Of a stretch of 64,000 nt of DNA, positions 25,333 to 34,914 are shown one piece after another. A program made the translations under genes and the position numbers. The stretch is taken from NCBI RefSeq assembly GCF_964020115.1, contig NZ_OZ026542.1, forward strand, positions 1,877,436-1,941,435. Direction: 5' to 3'. The DNA comes from Candidatus Regiella endosymbiont of Tuberolachnus salignus. GTDB lineage: Bacteria > Pseudomonadota > Gammaproteobacteria > Enterobacterales > Enterobacteriaceae. Position 1 is the stretch's first letter; the number at the start of each line of letters is the position of its first letter. A model generated the notes under the pieces. The model was not told where the DNA came from. It saw only the letters and a list, made by a program, of their open reading frames with translations, and searched no databases.

Positions 25333-25374
25333 TTCATCCTCCTAGGAAGAGCATATTATGTAGTTCCCTTTTCT

Positions 25375-26607
25375 TCATACCTCGGTACTTTCTTTTAACT
25401 TTTCAAGAGCATAGGAAGTTGCTACTGGATCAGGTAAAGCTGCTACTGGTTTAAATTCAAACTTGGATGAGAAATTTGTTACCTGCTTATCTGACATAGG
25501 AGACTGACTGACCGCGCCCCGTTTAAGATAATCTGGTTTAGGTGGCACTGGCGGCTTTTCTTTCTGAGGAGGTGCAAGATTAGATTCAGATTGCCCACCC
25601 ATCAGCTTCTCAGAAAACGGCTGTGGTTTTAGTACCAATGAGGTATCATCAGGAGCAGAATTAGATGGTGAGGTTAATGCCACTGATCTCGGTGATGCAT
25701 TACCGGATTTGAAGTTAGTGATAAAAAATTCAAGATCATCTATTTTTCTATTAATATTATCTATTCCTTCTTTTAATTTCGTTTCTTCCAAAAAATCTTG
25801 AACACTGTTCCCTAACCCCTCTAATTTTTCTTTTTTTGCTGCCAGATCTTTTTTGAAAGATAATATATGTTCCTTCGCTTTCAATATTTCTTTATCCAAT
25901 ACTGTGGAATCGTCTTCTACCATTTTAGGAGCACGTTCTTGTGTAAATGCTGTGAAGTCATCTCCCGCTTTCCTAGCCATAAATATCTCCGCTCCATTCC
26001 TTGGCTCAGCTACATTTAGTGAACTTCCTGGCGCTAGCGATAACGGTGTACCAGTACTAGTACTAGTATCAATCAGCCCCTTACTTGGACGCGAGTGAGG
26101 GGCATATGTCGTTCTACCGCTCGCCCAGGTTGAGAAATCCTCTTCCGCTTTCCTAAAATCCTCTTCCGCTTTCCTATTAGTCATAAATATCTCCGCTGCA
26201 CTTCTTGTTGGAGATAAATTTAGCGAACTTTTTATCGGTGTCGATGACTGTGTATTAGTACTAGTATCAATCAGATCCCCAGTCACAAGATTGAATTTAT
26301 TTTTTAAATTTTCAATTTTTTCAATTACATTATTATGTTTATCTGTATCTTTATCTTTATTATTAGATTTTTCTCTAGCTTTACTTTCAAAAACAGAAAG
26401 TTTAATAAAAGAATCACGTATTTTTATTGTTAATTTTTCTGTTTTTTCTTGAGTAGCCTCATTAACATTAACGCCTTTATTTTTTACTTCAGTAATGTAT
26501 TTTTCAATATCCTTATTTAGTCGTTTCATTTCTTTTTCAGTATTTACGGTATTACTTCTTCCCAAAAATTGGGAAAGCTTATGTGACATAGAACCTAAAA
26601 CTTTCAT
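25375..26607 (-). CDS. Unrecognised coiled-coil, proline-rich accessory protein 2
   Basis: 410 residues, no recognised family. Residues 20-100 are charged and helical. Two related modules follow: LIDTSTNTQSST..SAAEIFMTNRKAEEDF and LIDTSTSTGTPL..NGAEIFMARKAGDDF, the first with RKAEEDF duplicated in tandem. A second coiled-coil stretch (residues about 230-290) precedes a proline-rich part KEKPPVPPKPDYLKRG. No signal peptide or membrane span is visible. ATG 26607 has GAGG just upstream. It shares architecture and the PPKP end with accessory protein 1, so they may be distant paralogues. The make-up is reminiscent of type III-secreted effectors; no secretion evidence is in the window. Confidence 0.75.
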   Translation of the reverse strand: MKVLGSMSHKLSQFLGRSNTVNTEKEMKRLNKDIEKYITEVKNKGVNVNEATQEKTEKLTIKIRDSFIKLSVFESKAREKSNNKDKDTDKHNNVIEKIENLKNKFNLVTGDLIDTSTNTQSSTPIKSSLNLSPTRSAAEIFMTNRKAEEDFRKAEEDFSTWASGRTTYAPHSRPSKGLIDTSTSTGTPLSLAPGSSLNVAEPRNGAEIFMARKAGDDFTAFTQERAPKMVEDDSTVLDKEILKAKEHILSFKKDLAAKKEKLEGLGNSVQDFLEETKLKEGIDNINRKIDDLEFFITNFKSGNASPRSVALTSPSNSAPDDTSLVLKPQPFSEKLMGGQSESNLAPPQKEKPPVPPKPDYLKRGAVSQSPMSDKQVTNFSSKFEFKPVAALPDPVATSYALEKLKESTEV

Positions 26608-26973
26608 AATAACCTCATTTTATTTTTAATAATAATCTTAAATTTATTTTTTATGGCCTAAGAATATTAAATGTTATCTCGTTCAATAAATACCAAAAAT
26701 CGCTCATTCAATAAACATTATTATTTTAAATCAAGTAGTAATATAAATAAGATAACGTATATTTACATTAGTTTTAAAATAACAATAAATAAAATGATTT
26801 ATCGATATAACATCCTATTTATTGGCTTTAAATTAAAAATCTTCGCCGAAAAAATTAAATTCATATTTAAAATAAAAATATCAGCTGAATTAATATGCGC
26901 TGACTGTTTAAACTGAGTTCGTTATGTTAAGAAAAAGCAAGATTTGCGTCACCTAATAGATTTCGAATAGGCT
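26608..26973. other. AT-rich intergenic region upstream of the accessory genes
   Basis: 366 bases of very AT-rich sequence. A plus-strand frame at 26671-26916 encodes mostly I, K, N, F and Y and looks like chance. The sequence probably carries the promoter of accessory gene 2; such AT-rich DNA is typical of H-NS targets. Confidence 0.4.
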
Positions 26974-27387
26974 TTAGATACCCAGCAAACGGGCGATCTG
27001 TTCTTTAAAGATTAATCCCAGCGCCGCCGCGACGATAAACCATTGTACACGATCGAATTTGGATTCTAATTTATCAAAACGTTTATCCACTTGCTCAAAG
27101 CGCTTATCAACTTGCTCAAATCGCTTGTCTACCTGCTCAAAACGCATATCCACTTGTTCAAAGCGGACATCCATATCTTTGCGCACACTGGCTATCTGAG
27201 CATCGGTTTTTTCGAAGCCCGCATCCATATCCTTACGCAAATCATCCAGATCACGTTTAGTGGCCACATCAGAAGCCGCGTGAGATTCAAGTACCGCGTC
27301 GGAAAAGGCTTCTGCCTGTTCGACAGGGATGCCCTTAGCGGTGAGGATTTTTACAAATTTTAACGTGTCAAATACTGCCTGTGCCAT
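26974..27387 (-). CDS. DUF1640-like coiled-coil protein with C-terminal membrane segment
   Basis: 137 residues. The N-terminal part (FDTLKFVKILTAKGIPVEQAEAFSDAVLESH) resembles DUF1640/CCDC90-type proteins. Then come five near-exact heptads (RFEQVDK type, about residues 74-108), encoded by 21 bp tandem repeats, and a C-terminal hydrophobic segment (WFIVAAALGLIFKEQIARLL). This is a tail-anchored coiled-coil layout. GGAG precedes ATG 27387. Function is unknown; similar short proteins occur in several copies in many proteobacterial genomes. The heptad number may vary by slippage. Confidence 0.75.
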   Translation of the reverse strand: MAQAVFDTLKFVKILTAKGIPVEQAEAFSDAVLESHAASDVATKRDLDDLRKDMDAGFEKTDAQIASVRKDMDVRFEQVDMRFEQVDKRFEQVDKRFEQVDKRFDKLESKFDRVQWFIVAAALGLIFKEQIARLLGI

Positions 27388-27462
27388 CGAAGTGCTCCTT
27401 CACTTTCACTAAAATTGAAAAATTTCTTAAAGATACTCCATTCTTTCTCTATAAACAACTCT

Positions 27463-27525
27463 CACCCATGCACCTAGAGAGCTGGCAGCCAACAACGCGG
27501 CAGCTTCAAAGTCGATGGGTATATA
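27463..27525 (-). repeat. Partial ERIC-like repeat after nuoN
   Basis: GGCAGCCAACAACGCGGCAGC then TTCAAAGTCGATGGGTATAT; the other half of the element is missing. It sits between nuoN and the DUF1640-like gene. Confidence 0.6.
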
Positions 27526-27540
27526 ACGGCTGGCAAACCA

Positions 27541-29028
27541 TCACAGCATCGGCTGGGCAAATTGAATTAATGACATTAACGGTTGGGGATAAATACCAAA
27601 GAACAGCACTAATAGCGTGCAAATTAACACCACCATACCGGCGGCAGTGAGAGCCCAATGATGAGGGATGTGGCGGGGGAATTTTTGCGAGGGACTGAGA
27701 AACAAGCTGACGGTGACACGTAGGTAATAATATAAGCCTATGGCGCTCCCTAATACCACCGCACCAGTTAGCCACCCTAGCTGTGCGCTGACACCTAAGG
27801 TGATCAGCAAAAATTTACCAATAAAACCTAAGGTAAGTGGGATGCCGGCGAGTGATAGCATCATCACCGTCATCACCGCAGCCAGGATCGGTTTGTGCCA
27901 AAATAAACCACGGTAGACAAATAATGATTCGGCATCCGCCCCTTGGTATGGACTAGACATCAGGCTGATGACACCAAATGCACCTAGGCTACTCAGTAAG
28001 TACCCTGTCAGGTAAATGCCAACGATACTCGATGAAGGTTCGGGGTTCACCAGCATTAATGTGATCAGCAGGTATCCTAAATGGGCGATTGAAGAATAAC
28101 CCAGTAGCCGTTTGATATTGCTTTGCGTGAGCGCCATCAAATTGCCAAATAAAATTGAACCCATCGCCATAATCGATAACAGAATATCCATCACTTCATC
28201 ATGCGTGGCGGAAGAATAAAGAAATAAACGCATGACGACTGCAAAGAGGGCAATTTTACTCGCCGTCGCTAAAAACGCGACTACCGGGGCAGGCGCGCCC
28301 TGATAAATATCTGGTGTCCAAAGCTGAAAGGGAACCAACGATAATTTAAAACATAAACCCACCAGCATCATGCCCAATCCCGCCAAGATCAGCGGTCGAT
28401 GCACAGTACTCTCATTTAGGCTATTGCCCAATTCGCTAAAAGATAAGCTGCCCGATTCGGCGTATAACAGCGCCATACCAAATAACAGAAACGACGACGC
28501 AGCCGCCGATAGCAACATATATTTGATGCTTGCTTCTAATGCGCGAGGTTGGCGATAAGCGTAACCAATGAGACCAAACAGCGGCAAAGAAATCAGTTCA
28601 ATTCCCAAAAATAACGAAGCCAAATGATGTGCACTGACCAGCAATATACCGCCCAAGGTGGCAATCAATAGTAGTAAATAAAATTCTTCGCGATTATCCG
28701 GGTACCCCACTAGCCAAGGATAAGCAAAAATAGTGGTAGCAAGACTCGCTATTAGCACCAGTCCGGTATAAAACATCGAATAACCATCGAAGCGTACTAA
28801 TGCCGTCACATCCTGTGGCAAGTATTGCAAAATCCCCATTTGCCAAGCAAAGCAGAGCGAAATCAGCGCGGCAGTCAGCCCTATCACGGTTAGCGTAGCG
28901 TTAATAAAATGATGACGGCGCCAGGCAATAGAGAGCATAAGCACTACCGTCATTAAACCAATAATTAACAGCGGTAACATTGAGATCAGCGATAGTGTTA
29001 CGGTCGATAGCTCAAAAGTGGTTGTCAT
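27541..29028 (-). CDS. nuoN: NADH-quinone oxidoreductase subunit N
   Basis: 495 residues (E. coli 485). Antiporter-like inner-membrane subunit of complex I with about 14 hydrophobic segments. Landmarks: [47 protein letters not shown] and [14 protein letters not shown], which carry the lysine and glutamate residues of the proton path. Last gene of the nuo operon, four bases after nuoM. Confidence 0.96.
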   Translation of the reverse strand: MTTTFELSTVTLSLISMLPLLIIGLMTVVLMLSIAWRRHHFINATLTVIGLTAALISLCFAWQMGILQYLPQDVTALVRFDGYSMFYTGLVLIASLATTIFAYPWLVGYPDNREEFYLLLLIATLGGILLVSAHHLASLFLGIELISLPLFGLIGYAYRQPRALEASIKYMLLSAAASSFLLFGMALLYAESGSLSFSELGNSLNESTVHRPLILAGLGMMLVGLCFKLSLVPFQLWTPDIYQGAPAPVVAFLATASKIALFAVVMRLFLYSSATHDEVMDILLSIMAMGSILFGNLMALTQSNIKRLLGYSSIAHLGYLLITLMLVNPEPSSSIVGIYLTGYLLSSLGAFGVISLMSSPYQGADAESLFVYRGLFWHKPILAAVMTVMMLSLAGIPLTLGFIGKFLLITLGVSAQLGWLTGAVVLGSAIGLYYYLRVTVSLFLSPSQKFPRHIPHHWALTAAGMVVLICTLLVLFFGIYPQPLMSLIQFAQPML

Positions 29029-29032
29029 GGCA

Positions 29033-30574
29033 TCACAGCCCTGTGGTTAAAATGGATGAGGCAGCAAACCGTTGTTGGATTTTTGTCATCACAGCATCAA
29101 AGGTATCGAGGATCGGCTGTGGATAAATTCCGAGCAATATTAACAGCGTAACCAATAATAAGATGATTGATAATTCTCGCATCGTCATGCTCGGCAAAGC
29201 GTGTGGTGATTTCGCCTCGCCATAATAGGCGCGCTGGATCATCACCAGAGAATAAACACTGGCAAATACCAAGCCAAAAGTGGCTATCACCGTGATCAAG
29301 GGCGCTACTTGGAAACTGCCGCATAAAATCATAAATTCACCAACAAAGTTACCCGTCCCCGGTATACCGAGGGTTGCCATGGCAAAAAACAGTGATAAAG
29401 CCGGTAGATATTGAATGCGTGACCATAATCCGCCCATTTGACGTATATCACGTGTATGCAAACGCTCATACAATTGACCGCAAAGGATAAACAGCCCCGC
29501 CGCCGATAAACCATGCGCAATCATTTGGATCACAGCCCCTTGGTATGCCAATTGACTGCCGCTATAAATGGCAATTAAGACAAACCCCATATGCGACACA
29601 CTGGTGTAGGCAATAAGGCGTTTAATATCTGTTTGACAAAATGCCAGCCAAGCGCCGTAAAAAATACCGATGACACCGAATCCCATCGCTATGGGGGCAA
29701 AATCATGAGAAGCCTGCGGGAATAAGGGTAGACCGAAGCGCAATAAACCATAAGCCGCCGTTTTGAGTAAGATCCCCGCCAAATCGACAGAGCCTGCTGT
29801 CGGTGCCTGGCTGTGTGCATCCGGCAACCAACCGTGTAACGGTACCACTGGCATTTTTACCGCAAAAGCGATAAAAAATCCTAACATCAGTAGGTATTCA
29901 ATCTGCGGCGACATCGGTGTTTGTAGTAGCAAATTATAATTAAACGTCCACAGCTCAGTGGTTTGGTAATGCACCAGCACCAAACCAATAATGGCAATCA
30001 GCATGATCAAGCCGCTGGCTTGGGTATAAATAAAAAATTTCGTCGCGGTGGTGATCCTGCTCTGGCCACTCGATGCTTTATGCCCCCATAACGCGATCAG
30101 GAAATACATCGGCACCAACATCATTTCCCAAAAAAGAAAAAACAAGAAGAGATCCATCGCCAGGAAAACACCGATAACAGCGCCAAGGATCCACAATAAA
30201 TTGAGATGGAAAAAACCGAGATTGCGCTGAATTTCACACCAAGAGCAAAGGATCGCTAGCAGACCCAGCAGACAGGTTAGCATCACCATTAACCATGACA
30301 GGCCATCAAGCGCTAAATGAAACTCAATGCCAAAACTCAGGATCCAGGGCAGGGTAAATTCTGCTTGCCATTGGGGTATGTCTGCTGTATCAGTCAGCCC
30401 CTCAGTGAGGGCTGATATTGCCGTAGGCTGTAAAAATAAATAGACCGTCAGTGCTAATGTCAGCCCCATGGCGAACAACGCTATCCAGCGCGGCGCTTTA
30501 GTCCCGAAGCGTTCACACTGCCAGCAGAGCAGACCGCCAATAAAGGGAATAAGAATTAGCCAAGGTAGTAACAT
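29033..30574 (-). CDS. nuoM: NADH-quinone oxidoreductase subunit M
   Basis: 513 residues (E. coli 509). Antiporter-like proton-pumping subunit in the membrane arm. [21 protein letters not shown]-like segment with the key glutamate, [19 protein letters not shown] and [15 protein letters not shown] are conserved. An ERIC-like repeat separates it from nuoL upstream, whereas enteric nuoL-nuoM are closely spaced. Confidence 0.96.
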   Translation of the reverse strand: MLLPWLILIPFIGGLLCWQCERFGTKAPRWIALFAMGLTLALTVYLFLQPTAISALTEGLTDTADIPQWQAEFTLPWILSFGIEFHLALDGLSWLMVMLTCLLGLLAILCSWCEIQRNLGFFHLNLLWILGAVIGVFLAMDLFLFFLFWEMMLVPMYFLIALWGHKASSGQSRITTATKFFIYTQASGLIMLIAIIGLVLVHYQTTELWTFNYNLLLQTPMSPQIEYLLMLGFFIAFAVKMPVVPLHGWLPDAHSQAPTAGSVDLAGILLKTAAYGLLRFGLPLFPQASHDFAPIAMGFGVIGIFYGAWLAFCQTDIKRLIAYTSVSHMGFVLIAIYSGSQLAYQGAVIQMIAHGLSAAGLFILCGQLYERLHTRDIRQMGGLWSRIQYLPALSLFFAMATLGIPGTGNFVGEFMILCGSFQVAPLITVIATFGLVFASVYSLVMIQRAYYGEAKSPHALPSMTMRELSIILLLVTLLILLGIYPQPILDTFDAVMTKIQQRFAASSILTTGL

Positions 30575-30600
30575 AGCACTTTGTGTCCCTTATATGGTTT

Positions 30601-30654
30601 TATACCCTTCGCCTTTGAAGCCGCCTTACCGTAACTCGAAATTCATTGGGTATA
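30601..30654 (+). repeat. Short ERIC-like repeat between nuoL and nuoM
   Basis: A 54 bp unit: TATACCCTTCGCCTTTGAAG on the left and the alternative end CGAAATTCATTGGGTATA on the right, with the interior deleted. It lies inside the operon between co-directional genes. Confidence 0.75.
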
Positions 30655-30665
30655 CAGGATATCGG

Positions 30666-32501
30666 TTAAACAAATAGCAGTACCAACAATACAGTGACTG
30701 CCCCCAACCCCATCGATGCCGCATACCAACGCACACTGCCATTTTCACTGATAGACAAAGCACGATTGGCAAAAAGCGCCAGCAACACAGGAAAATTCAT
30801 CAATGAATTGAGCGGATCACTTTGTAAAACTTTAGCAATCCACAGATAAGGCTTAACAAAGAGTCTATCGTACAGCCAATCGAATCCCCACGCATGGAGC
30901 CACCATGAGGTAAAAAATTTTCCTATTCTGCTAGATGCAGCCCTATTCACAAACCGCCTTTTACCCAAATACAGCGCTGCGGCCAATAAAACACCCATAA
31001 TCACCAATGTTCCAGAGAATATCTCTAACAAGGTTTTATCTGTTTTAAAAAAATGAGAAAAGTACCCTTCTGGCCACACACCAATAAAAGTAGAAAAAAT
31101 CATTAACATCACCAAAGGTAAACTGTGGCTGATACCCGTTACCCGTTTTGGCTGAGTGTTAATATCACCATGAAAAACAATAAAAATCATTCTGAAGGTA
31201 TAAAGTGCAGTGAGAAATGCCCCGAATAGCCCCATGATCACCAAGGTGATATGCCCTCGCTCCCACGCATGCCACAAAATATCATCTTTACTGTGAAAAC
31301 CGGGAGTAAAGGGCAATGCCGCCAGTGAAGCCCCTCCGATTAAAAAACAGAGATACACCAGCGGAATTTTTTTACCTAATCCGCCCATTTTGAATATATT
31401 TTGCTGATGATGACAGGCCTGGATCACTGATCCCGCCGCCAAAAACAGCAAGGCTTTAAAAAAGGCATGGATAACCAGATGATGTATTGCTGCATCCCAA
31501 GCTTGGATCCCCAATGCGAGGAACATATAACCAATCTGACTCATGGTAGAGTAGGCCAGTACCCGTTTGATATCGGTTTGTACCAAGGCGGCAAAACCCG
31601 CCAGCAGCAAAGTGATAGCCCCAACCATTCCCACCAGCTGTAACACTTCCGGCGCCATGAGAAATAAGCCCTGAGTACGAACAATCAGATAGACCCCGGC
31701 AGTGACCATGGTTGCGGCATGAATTAATGCAGAAACCGGGGTTGGACCCGCCATCGCATCCGCCAGCCAGGTTTGTAACGGCAATTGCGCCGATTTACCC
31801 ACTGCGCCAACCAGCAGCATCAGTGTCACCCAGCTGATGACATTCGAACCTATTGCCCATTTTTCGGGCGCTAACCGCATTAATTCATCAATATTCAAGG
31901 TACCCAATGCTTGATATAGGATGAATAACGCCACCGCCAAAAACACATCACCAATACGGGTAACGATAAAGGCTTTCATTGCCGCAGCGCCGTTAGCCGA
32001 ATGGCGGTAATAGAAACCAATTAATAAATAGCTGCATAACCCTACACCTTCCCAACCGAGGTAAAGTAATAATAAATTATCCGCCAACACTAAAATGACC
32101 ATGCTGGCGATAAACAGGTTGGTATAAGCGAAAAAGCGCGAATAACCTTCTTCCGTGCGCATATACCAAGAGGCGTATAAATGGATAAAAAATCCCACGA
32201 CAGTGACGACAAGTAGCATGGCTAAGGATAATTTATCTAATGTTAGCGTCACTGGAATACTGAAATCACCGACCGATATCCAATGCCATAATGTTTGATG
32301 AAAGACGGGGAACGCCTTTTCTGGTTGGCTAAGTGGTTGGTTCAAGAAATCGACGGCAACATAAAGCGTGACCAACGCGGTTAAACCTATCATTCCCACA
32401 CCAATAAGCGCGGAGATCTTTTCCGAAAAACGTCCGGCAGAAAATGACAATAATAAAAAGCTAAGCAAAGGGAGAAGAACAATTAAAAATAAAAGATTCA
32501 T
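30666..32501 (-). CDS. nuoL: NADH-quinone oxidoreductase subunit L
   Basis: 611 residues (E. coli 613). Distal proton-pumping subunit with the long lateral helix at the C-terminus. [52 protein letters not shown] and [17 protein letters not shown] carry the conserved Glu, Lys and His residues. The start overlaps the nuoK stop by four bases (ATGA). Confidence 0.97.
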   Translation of the reverse strand: MNLLFLIVLLPLLSFLLLSFSAGRFSEKISALIGVGMIGLTALVTLYVAVDFLNQPLSQPEKAFPVFHQTLWHWISVGDFSIPVTLTLDKLSLAMLLVVTVVGFFIHLYASWYMRTEEGYSRFFAYTNLFIASMVILVLADNLLLLYLGWEGVGLCSYLLIGFYYRHSANGAAAMKAFIVTRIGDVFLAVALFILYQALGTLNIDELMRLAPEKWAIGSNVISWVTLMLLVGAVGKSAQLPLQTWLADAMAGPTPVSALIHAATMVTAGVYLIVRTQGLFLMAPEVLQLVGMVGAITLLLAGFAALVQTDIKRVLAYSTMSQIGYMFLALGIQAWDAAIHHLVIHAFFKALLFLAAGSVIQACHHQQNIFKMGGLGKKIPLVYLCFLIGGASLAALPFTPGFHSKDDILWHAWERGHITLVIMGLFGAFLTALYTFRMIFIVFHGDINTQPKRVTGISHSLPLVMLMIFSTFIGVWPEGYFSHFFKTDKTLLEIFSGTLVIMGVLLAAALYLGKRRFVNRAASSRIGKFFTSWWLHAWGFDWLYDRLFVKPYLWIAKVLQSDPLNSLMNFPVLLALFANRALSISENGSVRWYAASMGLGAVTVLLVLLFV

Positions 32502-32800
32502 CCACGCATCTCACTGAGAGAATCGATATTTAGAGTATGATGACGACGGTAAAGCTGTAGCAATAATGCCAGGCCAATACTGGCTTCCGCCGCCGCCAGA
32601 CTGATAGCTAAAATATACATCACTTGACCGTCTGCTTGCTGCCAATAGCTGCCCGCTACCACAAACGCCAAAGCCGCGGCATTGATCATGATTTCCAAAC
32701 TGATCAGCATAAATAAAAGGTTACGGCGTATGAGCAAACCGGTTAGTCCGAGCACAAACAATATCGCCGCCAAAATCAAGCCGTGTTGTAGTGGGATCAT
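32498..32800 (-). CDS. nuoK: NADH-quinone oxidoreductase subunit K
   Basis: 100 residues, exactly the enteric length: [18 protein letters not shown] to [10 protein letters not shown]. Three membrane helices with the conserved glutamates in [12 protein letters not shown] and [11 protein letters not shown]. The correct start is ATG 32800; the longer frame to 32869 reads through the repeat inserted in the end of nuoJ. Start and stop both overlap neighbours by four bases. Confidence 0.97.
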   Translation of the reverse strand: MIPLQHGLILAAILFVLGLTGLLIRRNLLFMLISLEIMINAAALAFVVAGSYWQQADGQVMYILAISLAAAEASIGLALLLQLYRRHHTLNIDSLSEMRG

Positions 32801-33372
32801 GGTTGTTTTTCCATCGTTATACCCTTCGCCTTTGAAGCCGCCGTGTTGCTGGCTGCGGGTATACAGCAATTATTTTTACCCCCGCGATCTTCACGGCCAA
32901 GATGAAAGGCTACTACCAGACCTGCCAATAACAACATGGACGCTAATTCCACAGCCAATACATAAGGGCCGAACAAACTGATCCCTACCTGTTTGGCATC
33001 AACCATAGTACCCCTTATCTCAGCTGTGACACTGCCGAGCGCCATCATCAGCACCACCAGCAACGTCAATGACAATAAACCAGGGCCGATCCACACACTG
33101 GGTTTTAGCCATGCCTTTTCTTGCTGCTGGATGCTATCACCCAAATTCAGCATCATCACTACAAAAACAAACAGCACCATAATCGCCCCGGCGTAAACAA
33201 TAATTTCCAACGCCCCGGCGAAATAAGCACCGAGTGAAAAAAATACCGCGGCGATCGCTAACAGAGAAACCACTAAATACAGCAAAGCATGAATGGGATT
33301 GTGGTGAGAGATCACCCGCAGTGTTGCCAACACCGCGATCACAGCGGCAGTATAGAAGACAAATTCCATCAA
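32797..33372 (-). CDS. nuoJ: NADH-quinone oxidoreductase subunit J with repeat-encoded tail
   Basis: 191 residues (E. coli 184). Membrane subunit with [33 protein letters not shown] conserved in part. After [14 protein letters not shown] the normal hydrophilic tail is replaced by [16 protein letters not shown], encoded by a 46 bp ERIC-like insertion, and then TMEKQP before the stop that overlaps nuoK. The insertion keeps the frame, so translational coupling to nuoK is maintained. The last membrane helix is intact, so function is probably retained. Confidence 0.95.
   Translation of the reverse strand: MMEFVFYTAAVIAVLATLRVISHHNPIHALLYLVVSLLAIAAVFFSLGAYFAGALEIIVYAGAIMVLFVFVVMMLNLGDSIQQQEKAWLKPSVWIGPGLLSLTLLVVLMMALGSVTAEIRGTMVDAKQVGISLFGPYVLAVELASMLLLAGLVVAFHLGREDRGGKNNCCIPAASNTAASKAKGITMEKQP
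32818..32863 (+). repeat. Short ERIC-like repeat inside the nuoJ coding end
   Basis: 46 bp: TATACCCTTCGCCTTTGAAG, GCCGCCGTGTTGCTGGC, then TGCGGGTATA. An internally deleted unit translated as part of NuoJ. Confidence 0.75.
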
Positions 33373-33380
33373 AAATATCC

Positions 33381-33932
33381 TTAAGGCATCAGACTTTTAA
33401 CATCAATCGGCTTGGCTTCATGCTCGGCCTCTCCTTTTTGCTTCCCTTCAATTGACATCCCTGCCATGCGGTAAAAATTGTATTCTGGATATTTACCTGA
33501 TCCTGAGATCAACAAATCTTCTTTTTCATAAACTAAATCTTGGCGTTTAAATTCCCCCATTTCAAAATCCGGAGTCAACTGGATAGCTAGCGTCGGGCAG
33601 GCTTCTTCACACAAACCGCAAAAAATGCAACGAGAGAAATTAATACGAAAAAATTCTGGGTACCAACGACCGTCTTTGGTTTCCGCTTTTTGCAACGAGA
33701 TACAGTCCACCGGACAGACCGCCGCGCATAAATTACAGGCAACGCAACGTTCCTGGCCATCAGGATCCCGTGTTAATACAATTCGACCGCGATACCTCGG
33801 CGGCAGATAAACCGGCTCTTCTGGGTACATTTTCGTTTCACGCGGATGAAAAGCATGCAACGCCATTAGCCACAGGCTACGTATCTGAGTGCCAAAACCG
33901 ATTATTAATTCTTTTAATGTCATGGTGATCAC
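33381..33932 (-). CDS. nuoI: NADH-quinone oxidoreductase subunit I
   Basis: 183 residues (E. coli 180). Peripheral-arm subunit with two 4Fe-4S clusters (N6a, N6b): [15 protein letters not shown] and [12 protein letters not shown]. The C-terminal segment is slightly longer and ends [14 protein letters not shown]. It passes electrons from NuoG towards NuoB. Confidence 0.97.
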   Translation of the reverse strand: MITMTLKELIIGFGTQIRSLWLMALHAFHPRETKMYPEEPVYLPPRYRGRIVLTRDPDGQERCVACNLCAAVCPVDCISLQKAETKDGRWYPEFFRINFSRCIFCGLCEEACPTLAIQLTPDFEMGEFKRQDLVYEKEDLLISGSGKYPEYNFYRMAGMSIEGKQKGEAEHEAKPIDVKSLMP

Positions 33933-33939
33933 TCTTTAT

Positions 33940-34914
33940 TTAAGTGTTACACAAAATAACCGCAGCGGTGGCCAGCAAATTGAGTAAAGTCAATGGCAAG
34001 CAAACTTTCCAGCCGAATGACATCATCTGATCATAACGTGGGCGTGGTAGCGCGGCGCGGATCAGAATAAACATCACCATAAAAAAAGCGGTTTTCAGGG
34101 CAAACCAGACAAAAGGCGGTAAAAATGCGCCTTGCCAGCCGCCAAAAAATAACGTCACGATCAACGCCGAAACCGTCACAATAGCAATATATTCACCGAC
34201 AAAAAATAAACCAAATTTCATCCCCGAATATTCAATGTGATAGCCATCAGCCAGTTCTTGCTCTGCTTCCGGTTGATCAAAGGGATGACGATGACAAACC
34301 GCTACCCCAGCAATGGCAAAAGTGATAAAACCAAAAAATTGCGGGATGATGTTCCAAACCTGCTGCTGTTGATTGACAATATCTTGCATATTAAAAGAGC
34401 CGGTTTGTGCCACCACGCCCATTAATGATAAGCCGATAAATACTTCATAGCTCAGCGTTTGTGCGCAAGCACGCATCGCACCCAATAAAGAATATTTGTT
34501 ATTACTCGCCCAACCCGCAAACAGCACGGCGTACACCGCCAAACCGGCCATCATCAAAAAAAATAAAATGCCAATATTCAGATCCGCCACCACCCAAGTT
34601 GGGCTAATGGGGACAATAGCAAACGCCAACAGTAACGAAGTAAAGGCGATCATCGGTGCCAGGGTAAAAAAGAATCGATCAGCGAAATGGGGCACCCAGT
34701 CTTCTTTAAAAAACATTTTGATCATGTCAGCCAGCAGCTGTAAGAATCCGCCCCACCCCACCCGATTTGGCCCATAACGATTTTGAAACAGCGCTAACAA
34801 GCGACGCTCGCCAAAGCTCATAAAAGCACCGCAGATCACAATCACCAATAAGATCACCCATGCTTTTAAGATAGAGCATAAAATTTCACTCAAGTCAGGA
34901 GAGAGCCAACTCAT
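33940..34914 (-). CDS. nuoH: NADH-quinone oxidoreductase subunit H
   Basis: 324 residues (E. coli 325), eight-helix membrane subunit forming the quinone chamber. [22 protein letters not shown]-type sequence and [20 protein letters not shown] are diagnostic. ATG 34914 ([12 protein letters not shown]) matches the family; the open frame upstream runs antisense-free through the nuoG end and is not used. The start overlaps the nuoG stop by one base. Confidence 0.97.
   Translation of the reverse strand: MSWLSPDLSEILCSILKAWVILLVIVICGAFMSFGERRLLALFQNRYGPNRVGWGGFLQLLADMIKMFFKEDWVPHFADRFFFTLAPMIAFTSLLLAFAIVPISPTWVVADLNIGILFFLMMAGLAVYAVLFAGWASNNKYSLLGAMRACAQTLSYEVFIGLSLMGVVAQTGSFNMQDIVNQQQQVWNIIPQFFGFITFAIAGVAVCHRHPFDQPEAEQELADGYHIEYSGMKFGLFFVGEYIAIVTVSALIVTLFFGGWQGAFLPPFVWFALKTAFFMVMFILIRAALPRPRYDQMMSFGWKVCLPLTLLNLLATAAVILCNT

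Noticed and set aside
26671-26916. 81-codon plus-strand frame in the AT-rich region
   Set aside because: Composition is almost only I, K, N, F, Y and S, as expected by chance in AT-rich DNA; no ribosome site or similarity.
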